A stretch of DNA of 64,000 nucleotides from Nocardiopsis suaedae (GTDB lineage Bacteria > Actinomycetota > Actinomycetes > Streptosporangiales > Streptosporangiaceae): positions 1 through 64,000 of the forward strand of contig NZ_JAQFWP010000003.1 of the NCBI RefSeq assembly GCF_027706745.1. The letters run 5' to 3'. The position numbers and the translations under genes were made by a program. A model generated the notes under the pieces. The model made no database searches, was not told the origin of the DNA, and saw only the letters and a list, made by a program, of their open reading frames with translations. Below are positions 19,100 to 28,077 of the stretch, piece by piece; the first letter of the stretch is position 1; each line of letters starts with the position of its first letter.

Positions 19100-19199
19100 A
19101 ATCGGTCATGTCGGGGCATGTGGACAGTGGAGGGGCCGGTGGGGCATGGGGTACAAATGTATAGAGGTGTCCACCCCCCCTTGGAAGTCTGGTGAGAGT
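19100..19199. promoter_or_regulatory. Divergent promoter region of the nucleoside-catabolism genes with candidate GntR operator
   Basis: The region between the hydrolase and kinase starts is AT-richer near 19150. The motif TACAAATGTA (inverted repeat TACA-AA-TGTA, within 19152-19161) lies about 40 bases before the kinase start. It is the only dyad I see and is a plausible site for the GntR/UTRA regulator encoded at the operon end. Evidence is weak. Confidence 0.35.
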
Positions 19200-20105
19200 A
19201 TGCGGATCGCGGTCGTCGGCAGCTACGGCGCGGGCCTGACCATGCGCACGCCCCGGGTGCCCGCCGCCGGGGAGACCCTCGGCGGCGGCGTGTTCGCCTC
19301 CGGGCCCGGAGGCAAGGGGTCGAACCAGGCCATCGGCGCCGCACGCCTGGGCGCGGACGTGTCCCTCCTGACGGCGATCGGCGCCGACGCCTTCGGAGAT
19401 GAGGCACGCGACCTGTGGTGCGCCGAGGGCGTGGACGCTTCAGCGGTGGTCACCGCCGAGGCGGCCACCATGGTCGGGGTGATCCTCGTCGAGGAGGGCG
19501 GGGAGAACCGCATCGTCATCGCCCCCGGGGCCCTGGAGGAGCTGCGCCCCGCGCACGTTGAGGCCTTCGCCGGGAGCATCGCCCAGGCCGATCTGATGAT
19601 GACGTGCAACGAGATCCCCGGGGAGACCGTCTCCGCCGCCCTGCGCACCGCGCGGCGGGTCGGCACCCCGGTGCTGCTCAACCCCGCCCCCGCCCGCGCC
19701 CTGGCCGCGGACGACGCCGCCCTCGTCGACCACCTGACCCCCAATCTCGGCGAGGCGCGCCTGCTCACCGGACGGGGGGAGGACGCCGGTCCCGAGGCGC
19801 TCCTGGGCGCGCTGCGCGGCCTCCTCCCCTCCGCCACCATCGTCCTGACCTGCGGGGCCGATGGGGCGTGGGCCGACGACGGCCGTGAGCGCACGCACGT
19901 CCCGGCTGTGCGGCCGCCCCGTGTCGCCGACACCACCGGCGCGGGGGACGCCTTCAACGCCGCATTCGCCGCCGCCGTGTGCGCCGGGCTGCCCCTGCGC
20001 GAGTGCGTGCGGCGCGCCGCCGCCGCGGGCGCGTTCGCCGTCTCGCGGCACGAGGTCCTGCCCGGCCTGGGCCGCCCCGCCGACCTCGACGCACTCATCC
20101 GCTGA
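19200..20105 (+). CDS. rbsK: Ribokinase-like PfkB carbohydrate kinase
   Basis: A 301-residue sugar kinase. GPGGKGSNQAIGAARLGADV near residues 38-57 is the ribokinase substrate-site signature, and DTTGAGDAFNAAF contains catalytic D250 and the anion hole. It phosphorylates ribose (or deoxyribose) to the 5-phosphate. The ATG at 19200 begins exactly at the first beta strand (MRIAVVGSYG). deoC follows after 49 bp and a GntR regulator follows that, so the unit handles sugar from nucleosides. Whether ribose or deoxyribose is preferred is not clear. Confidence 0.88.
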   Translation: MRIAVVGSYGAGLTMRTPRVPAAGETLGGGVFASGPGGKGSNQAIGAARLGADVSLLTAIGADAFGDEARDLWCAEGVDASAVVTAEAATMVGVILVEEGGENRIVIAPGALEELRPAHVEAFAGSIAQADLMMTCNEIPGETVSAALRTARRVGTPVLLNPAPARALAADDAALVDHLTPNLGEARLLTGRGEDAGPEALLGALRGLLPSATIVLTCGADGAWADDGRERTHVPAVRPPRVADTTGAGDAFNAAFAAAVCAGLPLRECVRRAAAAGAFAVSRHEVLPGLGRPADLDALIR

Positions 20106-20154
20106 CCGGGCGCCGTCCCACGACCCGCCGACCCACGACCTGAGGAGAACCACC

Positions 20155-20838
20155 GTGACCGACGCACAGCGCACCGCCGCCTCCCTGGCGCCCTACATCC
20201 AGCACACCGCCATCGACACCGGCCTGACCCGCGATGACATCGTCGCCCACTGCGAGGAGGCCGCGCGCTACGGCTTCAACGCCGCGATGATCCCCGCCTC
20301 CTGGGCCGGGCTCGCGGCGGAGGTCCTGAAGGGCACCGGCATCGCCGTGGCATCCGCCCTGGACTTCCCGACCGTGGGCGTCATGACCTCCGAGGGCAAG
20401 GCCGCGGAAGCGCGCGCCATCGTCGCCGCCGGGGGAGAGCAGATCGACATGGGCGTCCAGGTCGGCTGGCTGCGCAGCGGAATGGAGAAGGAGTTCCGCG
20501 ACGACATCGCCGGGGTGGTCGCCGCAGGCGTCCCGGTCAAGGTGATGCTGGAGCTCCCGCTGCTCAGCGCTGACGAGCGCGAGCGCGCCGTGGAGCTGGC
20601 CATGGACGCGGGCGCCGCCTACCTCAAGAACGCCAGCAGCGGCGCGGTGGAGGTCGCGAACCCGGAGAGCATCGGTTACCTGGCCGCGCGGGTGCGCGAC
20701 GGGGTGAAGGTGAAGGCCTCCGGGGGCATCAAGACGTTGGAGCAGGCCCGCGCGCTGCTGGACGCGGGGGCGTCGCTGCTGGGAACGAGTTCCGGTGTGG
20801 CGATCGTCAGCGGCGGCGAGGGCACGGGCTCGTACTGA
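20155..20838 (+). CDS. deoC: Deoxyribose-phosphate aldolase
   Basis: A 227-residue TIM-barrel aldolase cleaving 2-deoxyribose-5-phosphate into acetaldehyde and glyceraldehyde-3-phosphate. The Schiff-base lysine is K158 (YLKNASSG) and the assisting lysine is K187 (KASGGIKT). The acidic residue lies in EQIDMGVQVG. All match the DeoC family in order and length. The GTG at 20155 has TGAGGAGA upstream. It sits in an operon between ribokinase and a GntR regulator, which links it to nucleoside breakdown. Confidence 0.92.
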   Translation: MTDAQRTAASLAPYIQHTAIDTGLTRDDIVAHCEEAARYGFNAAMIPASWAGLAAEVLKGTGIAVASALDFPTVGVMTSEGKAAEARAIVAAGGEQIDMGVQVGWLRSGMEKEFRDDIAGVVAAGVPVKVMLELPLLSADERERAVELAMDAGAAYLKNASSGAVEVANPESIGYLAARVRDGVKVKASGGIKTLEQARALLDAGASLLGTSSGVAIVSGGEGTGSY

Positions 20839-20897
20839 TCGGAGGACCGAGGAGTCGGTAGGGTTCCCGGGGAGCACGAGGGGCACGGAGGAGCGAC

Positions 20898-21716
20898 GTG
20901 GACGGCGTGGACGCCGCCGGGAGCGGTACGGGGCTGGCGGGGGCCGTCTCCCGCGGCGCGCCCGAGCCGCTGAACGAGCAGATCTCCCGGGCGGTGCGCG
21001 AGCGCATCGCCACGGGGGCGTGGCCGCCGCACTTCAAGCTCCCCGCCGAGCCCGACCTCGCCCGCGAGCTGGGCGTCAACCGGGGGACGGTGCGCAAGGC
21101 GCTGGCGTCGCTCACCGAAGAGGGCCTGCTGGTGCAGACCCGGGGCCGGGGCACCTTCGTGACGTCGGGCAAGGCCGAGCCCGCGATCGCCCAGCGCCTC
21201 AGGTCGCTGTCGGAGGACTTCCGGGAGCAGGGCATCGAGGTCCGCTCCGAGGTCGTGGACGCACGCCTGGTGCGCCTGCCGGTCACCGTCCAGGCGCTCC
21301 TGGGGGCCGAGGCCAACACCCCCGGACTGCGGCTGGTGCGCGTCTTCCGCGGCGAGGAGGGGCCGCTGGCCTACCTGGTCAACTACGTGCGCGCCGACCT
21401 GTGCCCGGGGATCGACCGGGTCGACTTCGCCCAGGAGTCGCTGTTCGGCACCCTGGAGCAGCGCTACCGTCTGGACATCACGGAGGGGCGCCGCTCCTTC
21501 AGCGCCGAGCCCGCGCGCGACGAGGCCGCCGAGGCGCTGTGCTTGGAGCCGGGGGCGCCCGTGCTCTACCTGGAGCAGGTGACCTACACCCGCGGAGGGC
21601 AGGCGGTGGAGTACTCCGACGTGTGGATCGACAGCTCCCGGGTCAAGGTCACCTCGCTCCTCGACCGCGGCCCTGTGCCGCCCCGGCCGGACGCCGGGGA
21701 CCCCGCCTCGGCGTAG
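20898..21716 (+). CDS. GntR-family regulator, HutC subfamily (UTRA domain)
   Basis: A 272-residue repressor. Residues about 25-95 form the winged helix (PLNEQISRAVRERIATGAWP; LARELGVNRGTVRKALASL). Residues about 110-255 are the UTRA ligand domain (EYSDVWIDSSRVKV at its end). These proteins release DNA on binding a small molecule, often a sugar phosphate. As last gene of the rbsK-deoC unit and near the divergent nucleoside hydrolase, it probably controls both. The GTG at 20898 follows GGAGGAG. The effector is unknown. Confidence 0.88.
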   Translation: MDGVDAAGSGTGLAGAVSRGAPEPLNEQISRAVRERIATGAWPPHFKLPAEPDLARELGVNRGTVRKALASLTEEGLLVQTRGRGTFVTSGKAEPAIAQRLRSLSEDFREQGIEVRSEVVDARLVRLPVTVQALLGAEANTPGLRLVRVFRGEEGPLAYLVNYVRADLCPGIDRVDFAQESLFGTLEQRYRLDITEGRRSFSAEPARDEAAEALCLEPGAPVLYLEQVTYTRGGQAVEYSDVWIDSSRVKVTSLLDRGPVPPRPDAGDPASA

Positions 21717-21902
21717 CCGGGGCGCCGACCGGCGAAGGGGCCCGGCCGCTATCGGCCCTGCTGTGGTCCCGCGGCGAAGAGTCCGATATCGTCCGGCTGC
21801 ACAGGGCCCCGCACCGCCAGGCGCGCACCGCGGCGCGGAGCCGATCCGAACCGGCCGTCCGCCCACCCCTGGCGCGGCGGTATGCCCCCCGGCGGTGGCC
21901 TG

Positions 21903-22367
21903 ATGAACGAGACCGGAGACGCCACGTCCATGGTCGGTGACGCCCCGGCGCTGGACGCGCGCCGGACCTTCCCCGGCGACCCCGAGCAGTGCCGCGAGGC
22001 GCGGCTGTGGGTGCGCACGGTGATGCGCCCCTTTCCGGACGCCGCCGACGCCGTCGAGGTGGTCGTCAGCGAGTTCTTCGGCAACGCCGTCCGGCACACC
22101 GCCTCCGGGGAGCCCGGCGGTGAGGTGTCCGTGGAGCTGTCCGGGGGCGACGGTCGCCCGATCCGCCTCAGCGTGGTCGACCAGGGGAGCCGTTCGGACC
22201 GCCCGGCGACCGCCGCCCGCGTCCTGGCGCCGACCCTCAGCCGCCCCGACGGCCGCGGCCTGTTCCTGGCCGCCGCTTTGAGCAGCGAATGGGGCCGCTC
22301 CCCCCTCGACGGGACGGGCACCATGGTCACCTGGGCCGAGTTCCCCCCGGAACGCCCCCACCTCTAG
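21903..22367 (+). CDS. RsbW-like ATP-binding (HATPase) protein, anti-sigma or regulatory type
   Basis: A 154-residue stand-alone GHKL ATPase. N-box VVVSEFFGNAVRH, G1 box SVVDQGSR and G2 box GRGLFLAAAL are all visible. Such small proteins in actinobacteria act as anti-sigma factors or regulators of SpoIIAB/RsbW type, and no partner is encoded next to it. An ATG at 21882, seven residues earlier, is equally possible. A palindromic repeat begins 17 bases after the stop. Confidence 0.8.
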   Translation: MNETGDATSMVGDAPALDARRTFPGDPEQCREARLWVRTVMRPFPDAADAVEVVVSEFFGNAVRHTASGEPGGEVSVELSGGDGRPIRLSVVDQGSRSDRPATAARVLAPTLSRPDGRGLFLAAALSSEWGRSPLDGTGTMVTWAEFPPERPHL

Positions 22368-22383
22368 GCACCGTCCGGATCCC

Positions 22384-22447
22384 CGTTGATCTCGGGAAAT
22401 TCGACGCTAAAGCCGCGCTTGTAGCGTCGAATTTCCCGAGATCAACG
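22384..22447. repeat. Dispersed palindromic repeat, copy A (perfect)
   Basis: A perfect 26-bp inverted repeat. The left arm (22384-22409) begins CGTTGATCTCGGGAAATTCG and ends at GCTA. The right arm (22422-22447) is its exact complement. The 12-base loop reads AAGCCGCGCTTG. The outer arm TGATCTCGGGA and the loop CCGCG(C/T)T recur in copies B and C. It is 17 bases after a stop codon, has no T-run, and is not part of a gene. Confidence 0.9.
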
Positions 22448-22564
22448 ACGGAGGGGCCGGTCGGGGGCTCGAGGAAGGACGTGGGGGACCCGCCCCGCCG
22501 CCTCTCGGAGCGGGCACGTCCCGCGGTATAGCCTCCCGCCAAAAGACGGAAGCAGGGGGAAGCC

Positions 22565-23044
22565 ATGGAGGAGACTGGGAAGCCGAAGCGGCCGTCGGGG
22601 GTGGCGCGGGCGCTGTACCGTATGCCCGTCCACCTGTACCGGTGGAACCTCGGGTGGCTCATGGGCGGGCGCTTCCTCATGCTGAGCCATGTCGGGCGCC
22701 GGTCGGGGCTCGTGCGGCGGACGGTGGTGGAGGTCGTCGACCGCGACGCCGCCCAGGGGGCCTACACCGTCTGCTCCGGGTTCGGCCCCGGATCGGACTG
22801 GTACCGCAACCTGCTCGCCGAGCCCAAGGCCGTCATCCAGGTCGGCAACAAGCGGATGAAGGTCACCGCGCACCCCCTCGACCCCGAAGCCGGGGCCGAG
22901 GCCATGGCCCGCTACGCGGGCCGCCACCCGCGCTCCGCCAGAATGCTGGCGGGCTTCATGGGGTTCCGCGTCGACGGGAGTGAGGCCGACTTCCGCGAAG
23001 CCGGGCGCCGCCTCCCGTTCATCCGCTTCGAGCCCCGCCGGTAG
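22565..23044 (+). CDS. F420-dependent nitroreductase-family (Ddn-like) oxidoreductase
   Basis: A 159-residue protein of the split beta-barrel fold with the Ddn-family pattern: LMLSHVGRRSGLVRRTVVEVV, then SGFGPGSDWYRNLLAEPKAVIQVG (cores). The family uses deazaflavin F420 or binds flavins to reduce quinones and other electrophiles, and is widespread in actinobacteria. The ATG at 22565 has GGGGGAAG upstream. Its stop nearly abuts the phosphotransferase gene, which suggests co-transcription. Physiological substrate unknown. Confidence 0.85.
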   Translation: MEETGKPKRPSGVARALYRMPVHLYRWNLGWLMGGRFLMLSHVGRRSGLVRRTVVEVVDRDAAQGAYTVCSGFGPGSDWYRNLLAEPKAVIQVGNKRMKVTAHPLDPEAGAEAMARYAGRHPRSARMLAGFMGFRVDGSEADFREAGRRLPFIRFEPRR

Positions 23045-23055
23045 TGTCGCGGGAC

Positions 23056-23946
23056 ATGCACGAGGTCTTCGACAGCGCCACCGCCCGCTCCGTAATGGAA
23101 CGGGCCTGCGTCGACGCGGGCCTGCCCTCCCAGGGAGCCCAGCAGATCGCCCTGGGGGAGAACGCGGTGTTCGCCCTGGAGGGCCCCGGCGTCGTCGTGC
23201 GCGTCGGACGGGACGCCGGGCTGCTGGAGCGGGCCCGGCGCGAAGTGCGCGTGGCCTCCTGGCTGGCCCGCGAAGGCGTCCCCGCCGTCCGCCCTGCGGA
23301 CGGGGCGCCGGAGCCCGCACTGGTCGACGGGCACCCGGTCTCCTTCTGGCGCCGCCTCCCCGACCCGGTGCGCCCGGCGGGCGGCGCGGACCTGGCCGGG
23401 CTGCTGCGCCGCGTCCACGCACTCGGGCGCCCGCCCTTCCCCCTGCCCCCGCGCGACCTGCTGTCGGGTGTCGGGCGCTGGCTCGCCGCCGCCGAGGGCC
23501 ACATCGACCCCGCCGACGCCGACTACTTGGCGTGGCGGCGCGACGCGTTCGCCGAGAAGTCGGAGGGCCTGGCGCCGCTGCTGCCGCCCGGCCCGGTGCA
23601 CGGCGACGCCCTGCTGCGCAATGTGCACGTCGGCCCCGACGGGCCGGTCCTGGTCGATCTGGAGACCGTCGCCGACGACATGCGCGAGCACGACCTCGTC
23701 GTCATGTGGCTGATGCGGGACCGCTTCGGCATGCCGGAGGAGGAGTACCGCGCCTTCACCTGCACCTACGGGTGGGACGTCTCCGAGTGGGAGGGCGCGG
23801 CGGTCCTCCGGGGCGCCAGGGAGACCGCGAGCGCGGCGTGGGTGGCGCAGCACGCTCCGGGCGACCCCCGGGCCCGGGCCGAGTTCGAGCGGCGCGTGGC
23901 CTCGCTCAGGAACGGGGACCCCTCCGTCCGCTGGCGCCCCTTCTGA
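23056..23946 (+). CDS. Phosphotransferase (APH-like kinase fold)
   Basis: A 296-residue kinase-fold protein. Catalytic loop VHGDALLRNVHV carries the Asp and Asn, and VLVDLETV is the metal-binding segment. The N-lobe has a VVVRVGRD strand in place of the usual Lys-containing one. The family phosphorylates aminoglycosides, choline, homoserine or unknown small molecules. The substrate here is not predictable. ATG 23056 is preferred; a GTG at 23044 overlaps the previous stop. It follows the Ddn-like gene by 11 bp. Confidence 0.78.
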   Translation: MHEVFDSATARSVMERACVDAGLPSQGAQQIALGENAVFALEGPGVVVRVGRDAGLLERARREVRVASWLAREGVPAVRPADGAPEPALVDGHPVSFWRRLPDPVRPAGGADLAGLLRRVHALGRPPFPLPPRDLLSGVGRWLAAAEGHIDPADADYLAWRRDAFAEKSEGLAPLLPPGPVHGDALLRNVHVGPDGPVLVDLETVADDMREHDLVVMWLMRDRFGMPEEEYRAFTCTYGWDVSEWEGAAVLRGARETASAAWVAQHAPGDPRARAEFERRVASLRNGDPSVRWRPF

Positions 23947-24495
23947 CGCGCTTCCGGACCGGTCCCCGCAGGCCGTCCGCCCCTCCCTTCCGCTCCTCAC
24001 CCTCCGTCGCGGCCGAGGTGGTCCGCGGGTGCGCCCCTGGGCCGCCCGCGGGTTCCGGAAGTCCGGGAATTGGCCGGATCCGGTACGTGTGCCGGAAGAA
24101 TGTTGACATTTGAACATGGGAAGGTCGATGCTGTGCGGCGACGGTTCCGCTCACGTGGGGTGATCGGAAGGGCGGCGCCGTCAACGGGCGCCGCCACCGG
24201 GGAGGAGGGGGCTCAGGGGCGCGCCCGCGGCGGGGGCCGTCCCACGCGACGAATCCTTTCCCGACCCGTTCCGGGCCGCGTCCCGGGTGTTCGCCACCTG
24301 GCACGGCGATCCGTCCACACCCGGTGGACCGGCCGGAGCGGCGCGGTCCGGGCCCCGGGCGCACCCGCTGTGCGTCCGGGCCCCGGACCCGCGTGGGAAC
24401 GCCCCTCCGGGCGCTTCTTGCTACCGTGCGGTGTGCCGTCCCCCGGCCGCCGGACGCCCTCCGCGCGGCCGCCGTCCCGAGCCGGAGAGTCCCCC
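23947..24495. other. 549-base gap without a recognisable gene
   Basis: No protein with family resemblance is seen on either strand. A TTGACA at 24103-24108 is a fair -35 element, but no good -10 follows at 17 bases. The frame upstream of the next lipoprotein stays open from about 24070 but looks non-coding (Arg/Pro/Gly shadow). Nothing else is clear. Confidence 0.5.
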
Positions 24496-25149
24496 ATGCG
24501 CGTCACGCCGATTCCCCGCCCCGCCCGCGCCGCCGCGGCCGCCGGATGCCTCGCCGCCGTCGGCGTCCTGCTGGCGGGCTGCAGCGGGGGCGACGTCGGC
24601 GACGGGGTCGGCGACCTGGAACTGCCCGACCTGGGCGCGATGGTCCCCTCGGCCTCGCCGTCCGAGGAGGCCGAGGCGCCCGCGGCCCTCCCGGCGAGTT
24701 GCGCCGAGGCGGGCGCCGCCGAGGCCGTCGGGGGCAGCGTCCCCGCGGGGGCCCAGCTCGAAGAGGAGAGCGGCGCCATCGAGGGCGCCGACGGCGCCGA
24801 GCGGCTCGGCTGCGTCTGGTCGGGCGAGGGCGCCTCGGTGGCCGTGGTGTACGCGCTCAACGCCGACACCGCCGACCTCACCCAGGTGCTGCAGGACACC
24901 GGGGGCGGGCCCGAGGCCAACTGGGAGGTCGACGTGGACGTCTACGGCGACACCTACCACTCGGAGGACGCCGACGCCGTCGGCGGCGAGCTGGAGTACC
25001 TGGCGACCGCGGGCGACACCACCCGGTACGTGCTGCTCACCCTGCCCGGCGACGTCCGGGTGGCCGCCGCCGCGACCGGCGGCGGCCTGGAGCAGGAGGA
25101 GCTGGAGCGGATCGCCCTCGACGCCGGGCAGCGGATCGTCACCGACTAG
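24496..25149 (+). CDS. Exported lipoprotein, DUF3558-like
   Basis: A 217-residue lipoprotein. Basic start MRVTPIPRPAR, hydrophobic stretch, and lipobox LLAGC near residue 31, followed by an acidic, Ser/Pro-rich spacer. Two cysteines (PASCAEAG and RLGCVWSG) probably form a disulfide in the folded domain, as in DUF3558-type lipoproteins of actinobacteria. ATG 24496 has GGAGAG at the right distance. Function unknown. It is convergent with the OmpA-domain gene across a palindromic repeat. Confidence 0.7.
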   Translation: MRVTPIPRPARAAAAAGCLAAVGVLLAGCSGGDVGDGVGDLELPDLGAMVPSASPSEEAEAPAALPASCAEAGAAEAVGGSVPAGAQLEEESGAIEGADGAERLGCVWSGEGASVAVVYALNADTADLTQVLQDTGGGPEANWEVDVDVYGDTYHSEDADAVGGELEYLATAGDTTRYVLLTLPGDVRVAAAATGGGLEQEELERIALDAGQRIVTD

Positions 25150-25179
25150 GAGCCCGCGCGGATAGGCGGGCTGACCCCG

Positions 25180-25243
25180 CGTTGATCTCGGGAGGAGCGC
25201 CCCTGAAACCGCGTTCGTTGGGTCGGTTCTCCCGAGATCAACG
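25180..25243. repeat. Dispersed palindromic repeat, copy B (diverged inner arms)
   Basis: Outer arms CGTTGATCTCGGGA (25180-25193) and TCCCGAGATCAACG (25230-25243) are perfect and identical to copy A. The inner arms have diverged, and the centre keeps AAACCGCGTTCGTTG. It lies between two convergent stop codons, 30 bases after one and nine before the other. Confidence 0.85.
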
Positions 25244-25252
25244 AGGAGCGCC

Positions 25253-26839
25253 TCAGCCCTCCACGGGCACGTCCTCCAGCACCCCGAAGGGGCCGGCGCG
25301 CATGTCCAGCTCCTCGACGTCCTTGCCCGGCGCCGGGAACACCGCCACCACCTGGTAGGTGTTGCCCGGCTGCAGGCGGTACACCTCCTCGGCGAACCCG
25401 TCGTAGCGGCCGTCGCCGAAGTTCATCTGCGCCACGTACCGCACCAGGCCCGTCTCGGGCTCCAGGAGCTGGAAGCCGCCCAGCGAGCCCTCGCTGAACT
25501 GCTCGGGGCCGCCCGCGACCTTCTGTTCGAGGCCGCCCATGTCCGGGAGCACCGCCTCGTCGCCGGTGTTGGTCAGCTCCACCGTCCCGATGACGTAGGC
25601 GCCGTCCCGCACCAGCGGGTACACGTCCAGCCGGACGCCGTCCCGCTCGGTGCTCGCCGCGGTGCCGCCGGGGTCGTCGCTGAAGGGGGCGGGCCAGTTC
25701 ACGTGGCGGTCGGCCACGCCCAGGCCGCCGTCGACCGACTGGTCCTCCTCCTCGACGTCGTCCTCGCCCGGGCGGGTGACGGTGTAGGAGAACTCCACCC
25801 GCCGGTTCCGGGCGCGCGCCTGCTCATCGTCGGGGCCGCCCTCGCGGGCGATCGGCTCCTTGCTGCCGCGGCCCTCCACCTCGTAGGTGTAGTCGTCGCC
25901 GATCTCCTCGACGAGGAGGTCGCGGACGGTCTCCGCGCGCTTCTCCGACAGCGTCTGGTTGTAGGCGTCGGTGCCCTTGCCGTCGGTGTGCCCGATGACG
26001 GTGATGGCCGGGTCGTCCGGGTCGACGTTGGCCGCCAGCGACGCGGCCGCCTGGCGCACCACGCCCTCGGCCTGGGAGGTCAGCTCGTACTCGTCGAACT
26101 CGAACATCACGTCCGAGTGCAGCGAGATCGTCTCGGTGTCGCCGTCGCGGGTGGTGGAGGCGATCTCGGAGTCCACGAAACTCTCCACCGCCCCTTCCTC
26201 GGCGACGGCGTCCTCCCCGGGGCGCCGGTTCTCGAAGACGAGGTTCTCGCCGTCGGCCGGCGGGTCGTCGACGGTCAGGTGGTCCGGCCCGTTGGGGTCC
26301 TGCGGGTCCGCCCGCTCCTCCTCAACGTCCTGGACGGGGATGCCGGTCATCGCCCCCAGCCCGCTGCCGACGAAGGTCACCTGCTCCACCTCGTCGGGGA
26401 GGCGGGGGAAGTAGCGCCGGTACTCGTTGGTGACGCCGTCGTGCACCGGGTACAGGCCGTCCCCGTTGGGGCTGACCGACCCGTACTTGAGGCCGTCGGC
26501 GTCGAAGTACTCGCGCCACACCCGCCCGGTGACCGAGTCGACCAGCGTGTGCGCCATGCTCAGGTTGCGGTTCGCGCCGGTGAAGCCCTCCGGGTAGGAG
26601 ACCTCGTAGTACATCACCGTGTACTCGCCGGTGCGCTCCAACCCGGTGATGGAGAAGCGCATCTCGTTGTCCTGCCCGGTGTCCTGGAAGATGCGCCCCT
26701 CCTTCGTGTAGGGGAACTCCTCCCGCACCTGGGGCGGGCCGCCCCCGAACCAGTCGGACCAGTCGCCGCTGCAACCGCTCAGCAGCAGGGCGCCCGACAC
26801 CGCCAGGGCCGCCGCCGCGAGGATCCGTTTCCGCGCCAT
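25253..26839 (-). CDS. OmpA-domain lipoprotein
   Basis: A 528-residue lipoprotein with lipobox LLSGC near residue 23. Residues about 30-180 form an uncharacterised beta-rich domain. Residues about 255-375 are an OmpA/MotB peptidoglycan-binding domain (VMFEFDEYELTSQA; VIGHTDGKGTDAYNQTLSEKRAE; GRGSKEPIA; ARNRRVEFSY). The last 150 residues are another beta-rich region. It would sit on the outer face of the membrane and hold murein. ATG 26839 precedes MARKRILAAAALA. OmpA domains are uncommon but known in actinobacteria. Neighbours give no clue to role. Confidence 0.85.
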   Translation of the reverse strand: MARKRILAAAALAVSGALLLSGCSGDWSDWFGGGPPQVREEFPYTKEGRIFQDTGQDNEMRFSITGLERTGEYTVMYYEVSYPEGFTGANRNLSMAHTLVDSVTGRVWREYFDADGLKYGSVSPNGDGLYPVHDGVTNEYRRYFPRLPDEVEQVTFVGSGLGAMTGIPVQDVEEERADPQDPNGPDHLTVDDPPADGENLVFENRRPGEDAVAEEGAVESFVDSEIASTTRDGDTETISLHSDVMFEFDEYELTSQAEGVVRQAAASLAANVDPDDPAITVIGHTDGKGTDAYNQTLSEKRAETVRDLLVEEIGDDYTYEVEGRGSKEPIAREGGPDDEQARARNRRVEFSYTVTRPGEDDVEEEDQSVDGGLGVADRHVNWPAPFSDDPGGTAASTERDGVRLDVYPLVRDGAYVIGTVELTNTGDEAVLPDMGGLEQKVAGGPEQFSEGSLGGFQLLEPETGLVRYVAQMNFGDGRYDGFAEEVYRLQPGNTYQVVAVFPAPGKDVEELDMRAGPFGVLEDVPVEG

Positions 26840-27063
26840 GCGGGTGATCTCCGATCGTTCGTGGGGGACGCGTGCGGGGACAATCCTGGGGCACATCGGC
26901 GGGCGGAGGCGAAACGGGGCGCACGGGACCGCCTTGACCTGGGGGCGGGCCGCGGCCGACCCGGCATTGACCCGGCGCGGGTAGGTCCGGTGGGGACGCG
27001 CCCGGTACGGGCCGGGCGACGCGCCCGCGCCGCGGGCGGAGCCGCCGACCGCGAGGAGAGCCC

Positions 27064-28077
27064 ATGCCCCGCGCCTCCGGGCGCCCCCGGCCGCAGCCGG
27101 TGCTGGCGCCGCTGACCCGCTCCGCGATCTTCCTGACGGCGGTGGTGCCGCCCGGCGGGGAGGAGGGGGCGCGCGAGGTGCTGGGGTCGCTGGAGGCCCT
27201 GCAGCGCTCCGTGGGCTTCCGCAACCTGGGCAGCGGGCTGGCGTGCGTGGCCGGGGTCGGCTCGGCGGTGTGGGACCGCCTGTTCACCGGCCCGCGCCCG
27301 GCCGGGCTGCACCCCTTCCGCGCCCTGGACGGCGGGGCGCACCGGGCCCCGTCCACCCCCGGCGACCTGCTGTTCCACATCCGGGCCATGCAGATGGACG
27401 TGTGCTTCGAGCTGGCCTACCAGCTCATGGCGGCGGCGGGGCCGTCGCTGCGGGTCATCGACGAGGTGCACGGGTTCCGCTACTTCGACGAGCGCGATCT
27501 GCTCGGGTTCGTCGACGGCACGGAGAACCCCACCGACACCGAGGCCGAGGAATCGGTGCGCATCGGGGACGAGGACCCGGCGTTCGCCGGGGGCTCCTAC
27601 GTGGTCGTGCAGAAGTACGTCCACGACATGGCGGCCTGGGAGGCGCTGACGACCGAGCGGCAGGAGGCGGTCATCGGGCGCACCAAACTCACCGACATCG
27701 AGATGGACGACGACGTGAAACCCGCGGACTCGCACGTCGCGCTGAACACCATCACCGATCCGGACGGCACCGAGCGCAAGATCGTCCGGCACAACATGCC
27801 GTTCGGGCGCGTGGGCGACGAGGAGTTCGGTACCTACTTCCTCGGCTACTCGTCCGCGCCGGACGTGACCGAGCGGATGCTGGAGAACATGTTCCTCGGT
27901 GACCCGCCGGGCACCTACGACCGGATCCTCGACTTCTCCACGGCCCTCACCGGAGGGCTGTTCCACGTCCCCACGCTCGACTTCCTGGACGACATGCCGG
28001 ACCCGCCGCGCGAGCGGTCCGGCGGCGCGTCCCTGGGCATCGGCGGCCTGAGAGGCATGAGCGGAGAGGAGAGCTGA
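27064..28077 (+). CDS. DyP-type peroxidase, encapsulin cargo
   Basis: A 337-residue heme peroxidase. GFVDGTENP (residues 148-156) holds catalytic D151, H224 (ADSHVAL) is the proximal heme ligand, and R242 (KIVRHNMPFG) is the distal Arg. The offsets match Rhodococcus DypB D153/H226/R244. The C-terminus SLGIGGLRGMSGEES is a textbook encapsulin cargo-loading peptide, so the enzyme is packed inside the shell encoded next. The ATG at 27064 has GAGGAGAG upstream. Its TGA abuts the encapsulin ATG. Confidence 0.96.
   Translation: MPRASGRPRPQPVLAPLTRSAIFLTAVVPPGGEEGAREVLGSLEALQRSVGFRNLGSGLACVAGVGSAVWDRLFTGPRPAGLHPFRALDGGAHRAPSTPGDLLFHIRAMQMDVCFELAYQLMAAAGPSLRVIDEVHGFRYFDERDLLGFVDGTENPTDTEAEESVRIGDEDPAFAGGSYVVVQKYVHDMAAWEALTTERQEAVIGRTKLTDIEMDDDVKPADSHVALNTITDPDGTERKIVRHNMPFGRVGDEEFGTYFLGYSSAPDVTERMLENMFLGDPPGTYDRILDFSTALTGGLFHVPTLDFLDDMPDPPRERSGGASLGIGGLRGMSGEES

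Noticed and set aside
21717-21902. Upstream extension of the RsbW-like gene
   Set aside because: The frame before 21882 has no ribosome site or similarity; only the ATGs at 21882 and 21903 are reasonable.
26840-27063. Regulatory site between OmpA-lipoprotein and DyP genes
   Set aside because: Two TTGACC-like hexamers occur, but no matching -10 or dyad at proper spacing.
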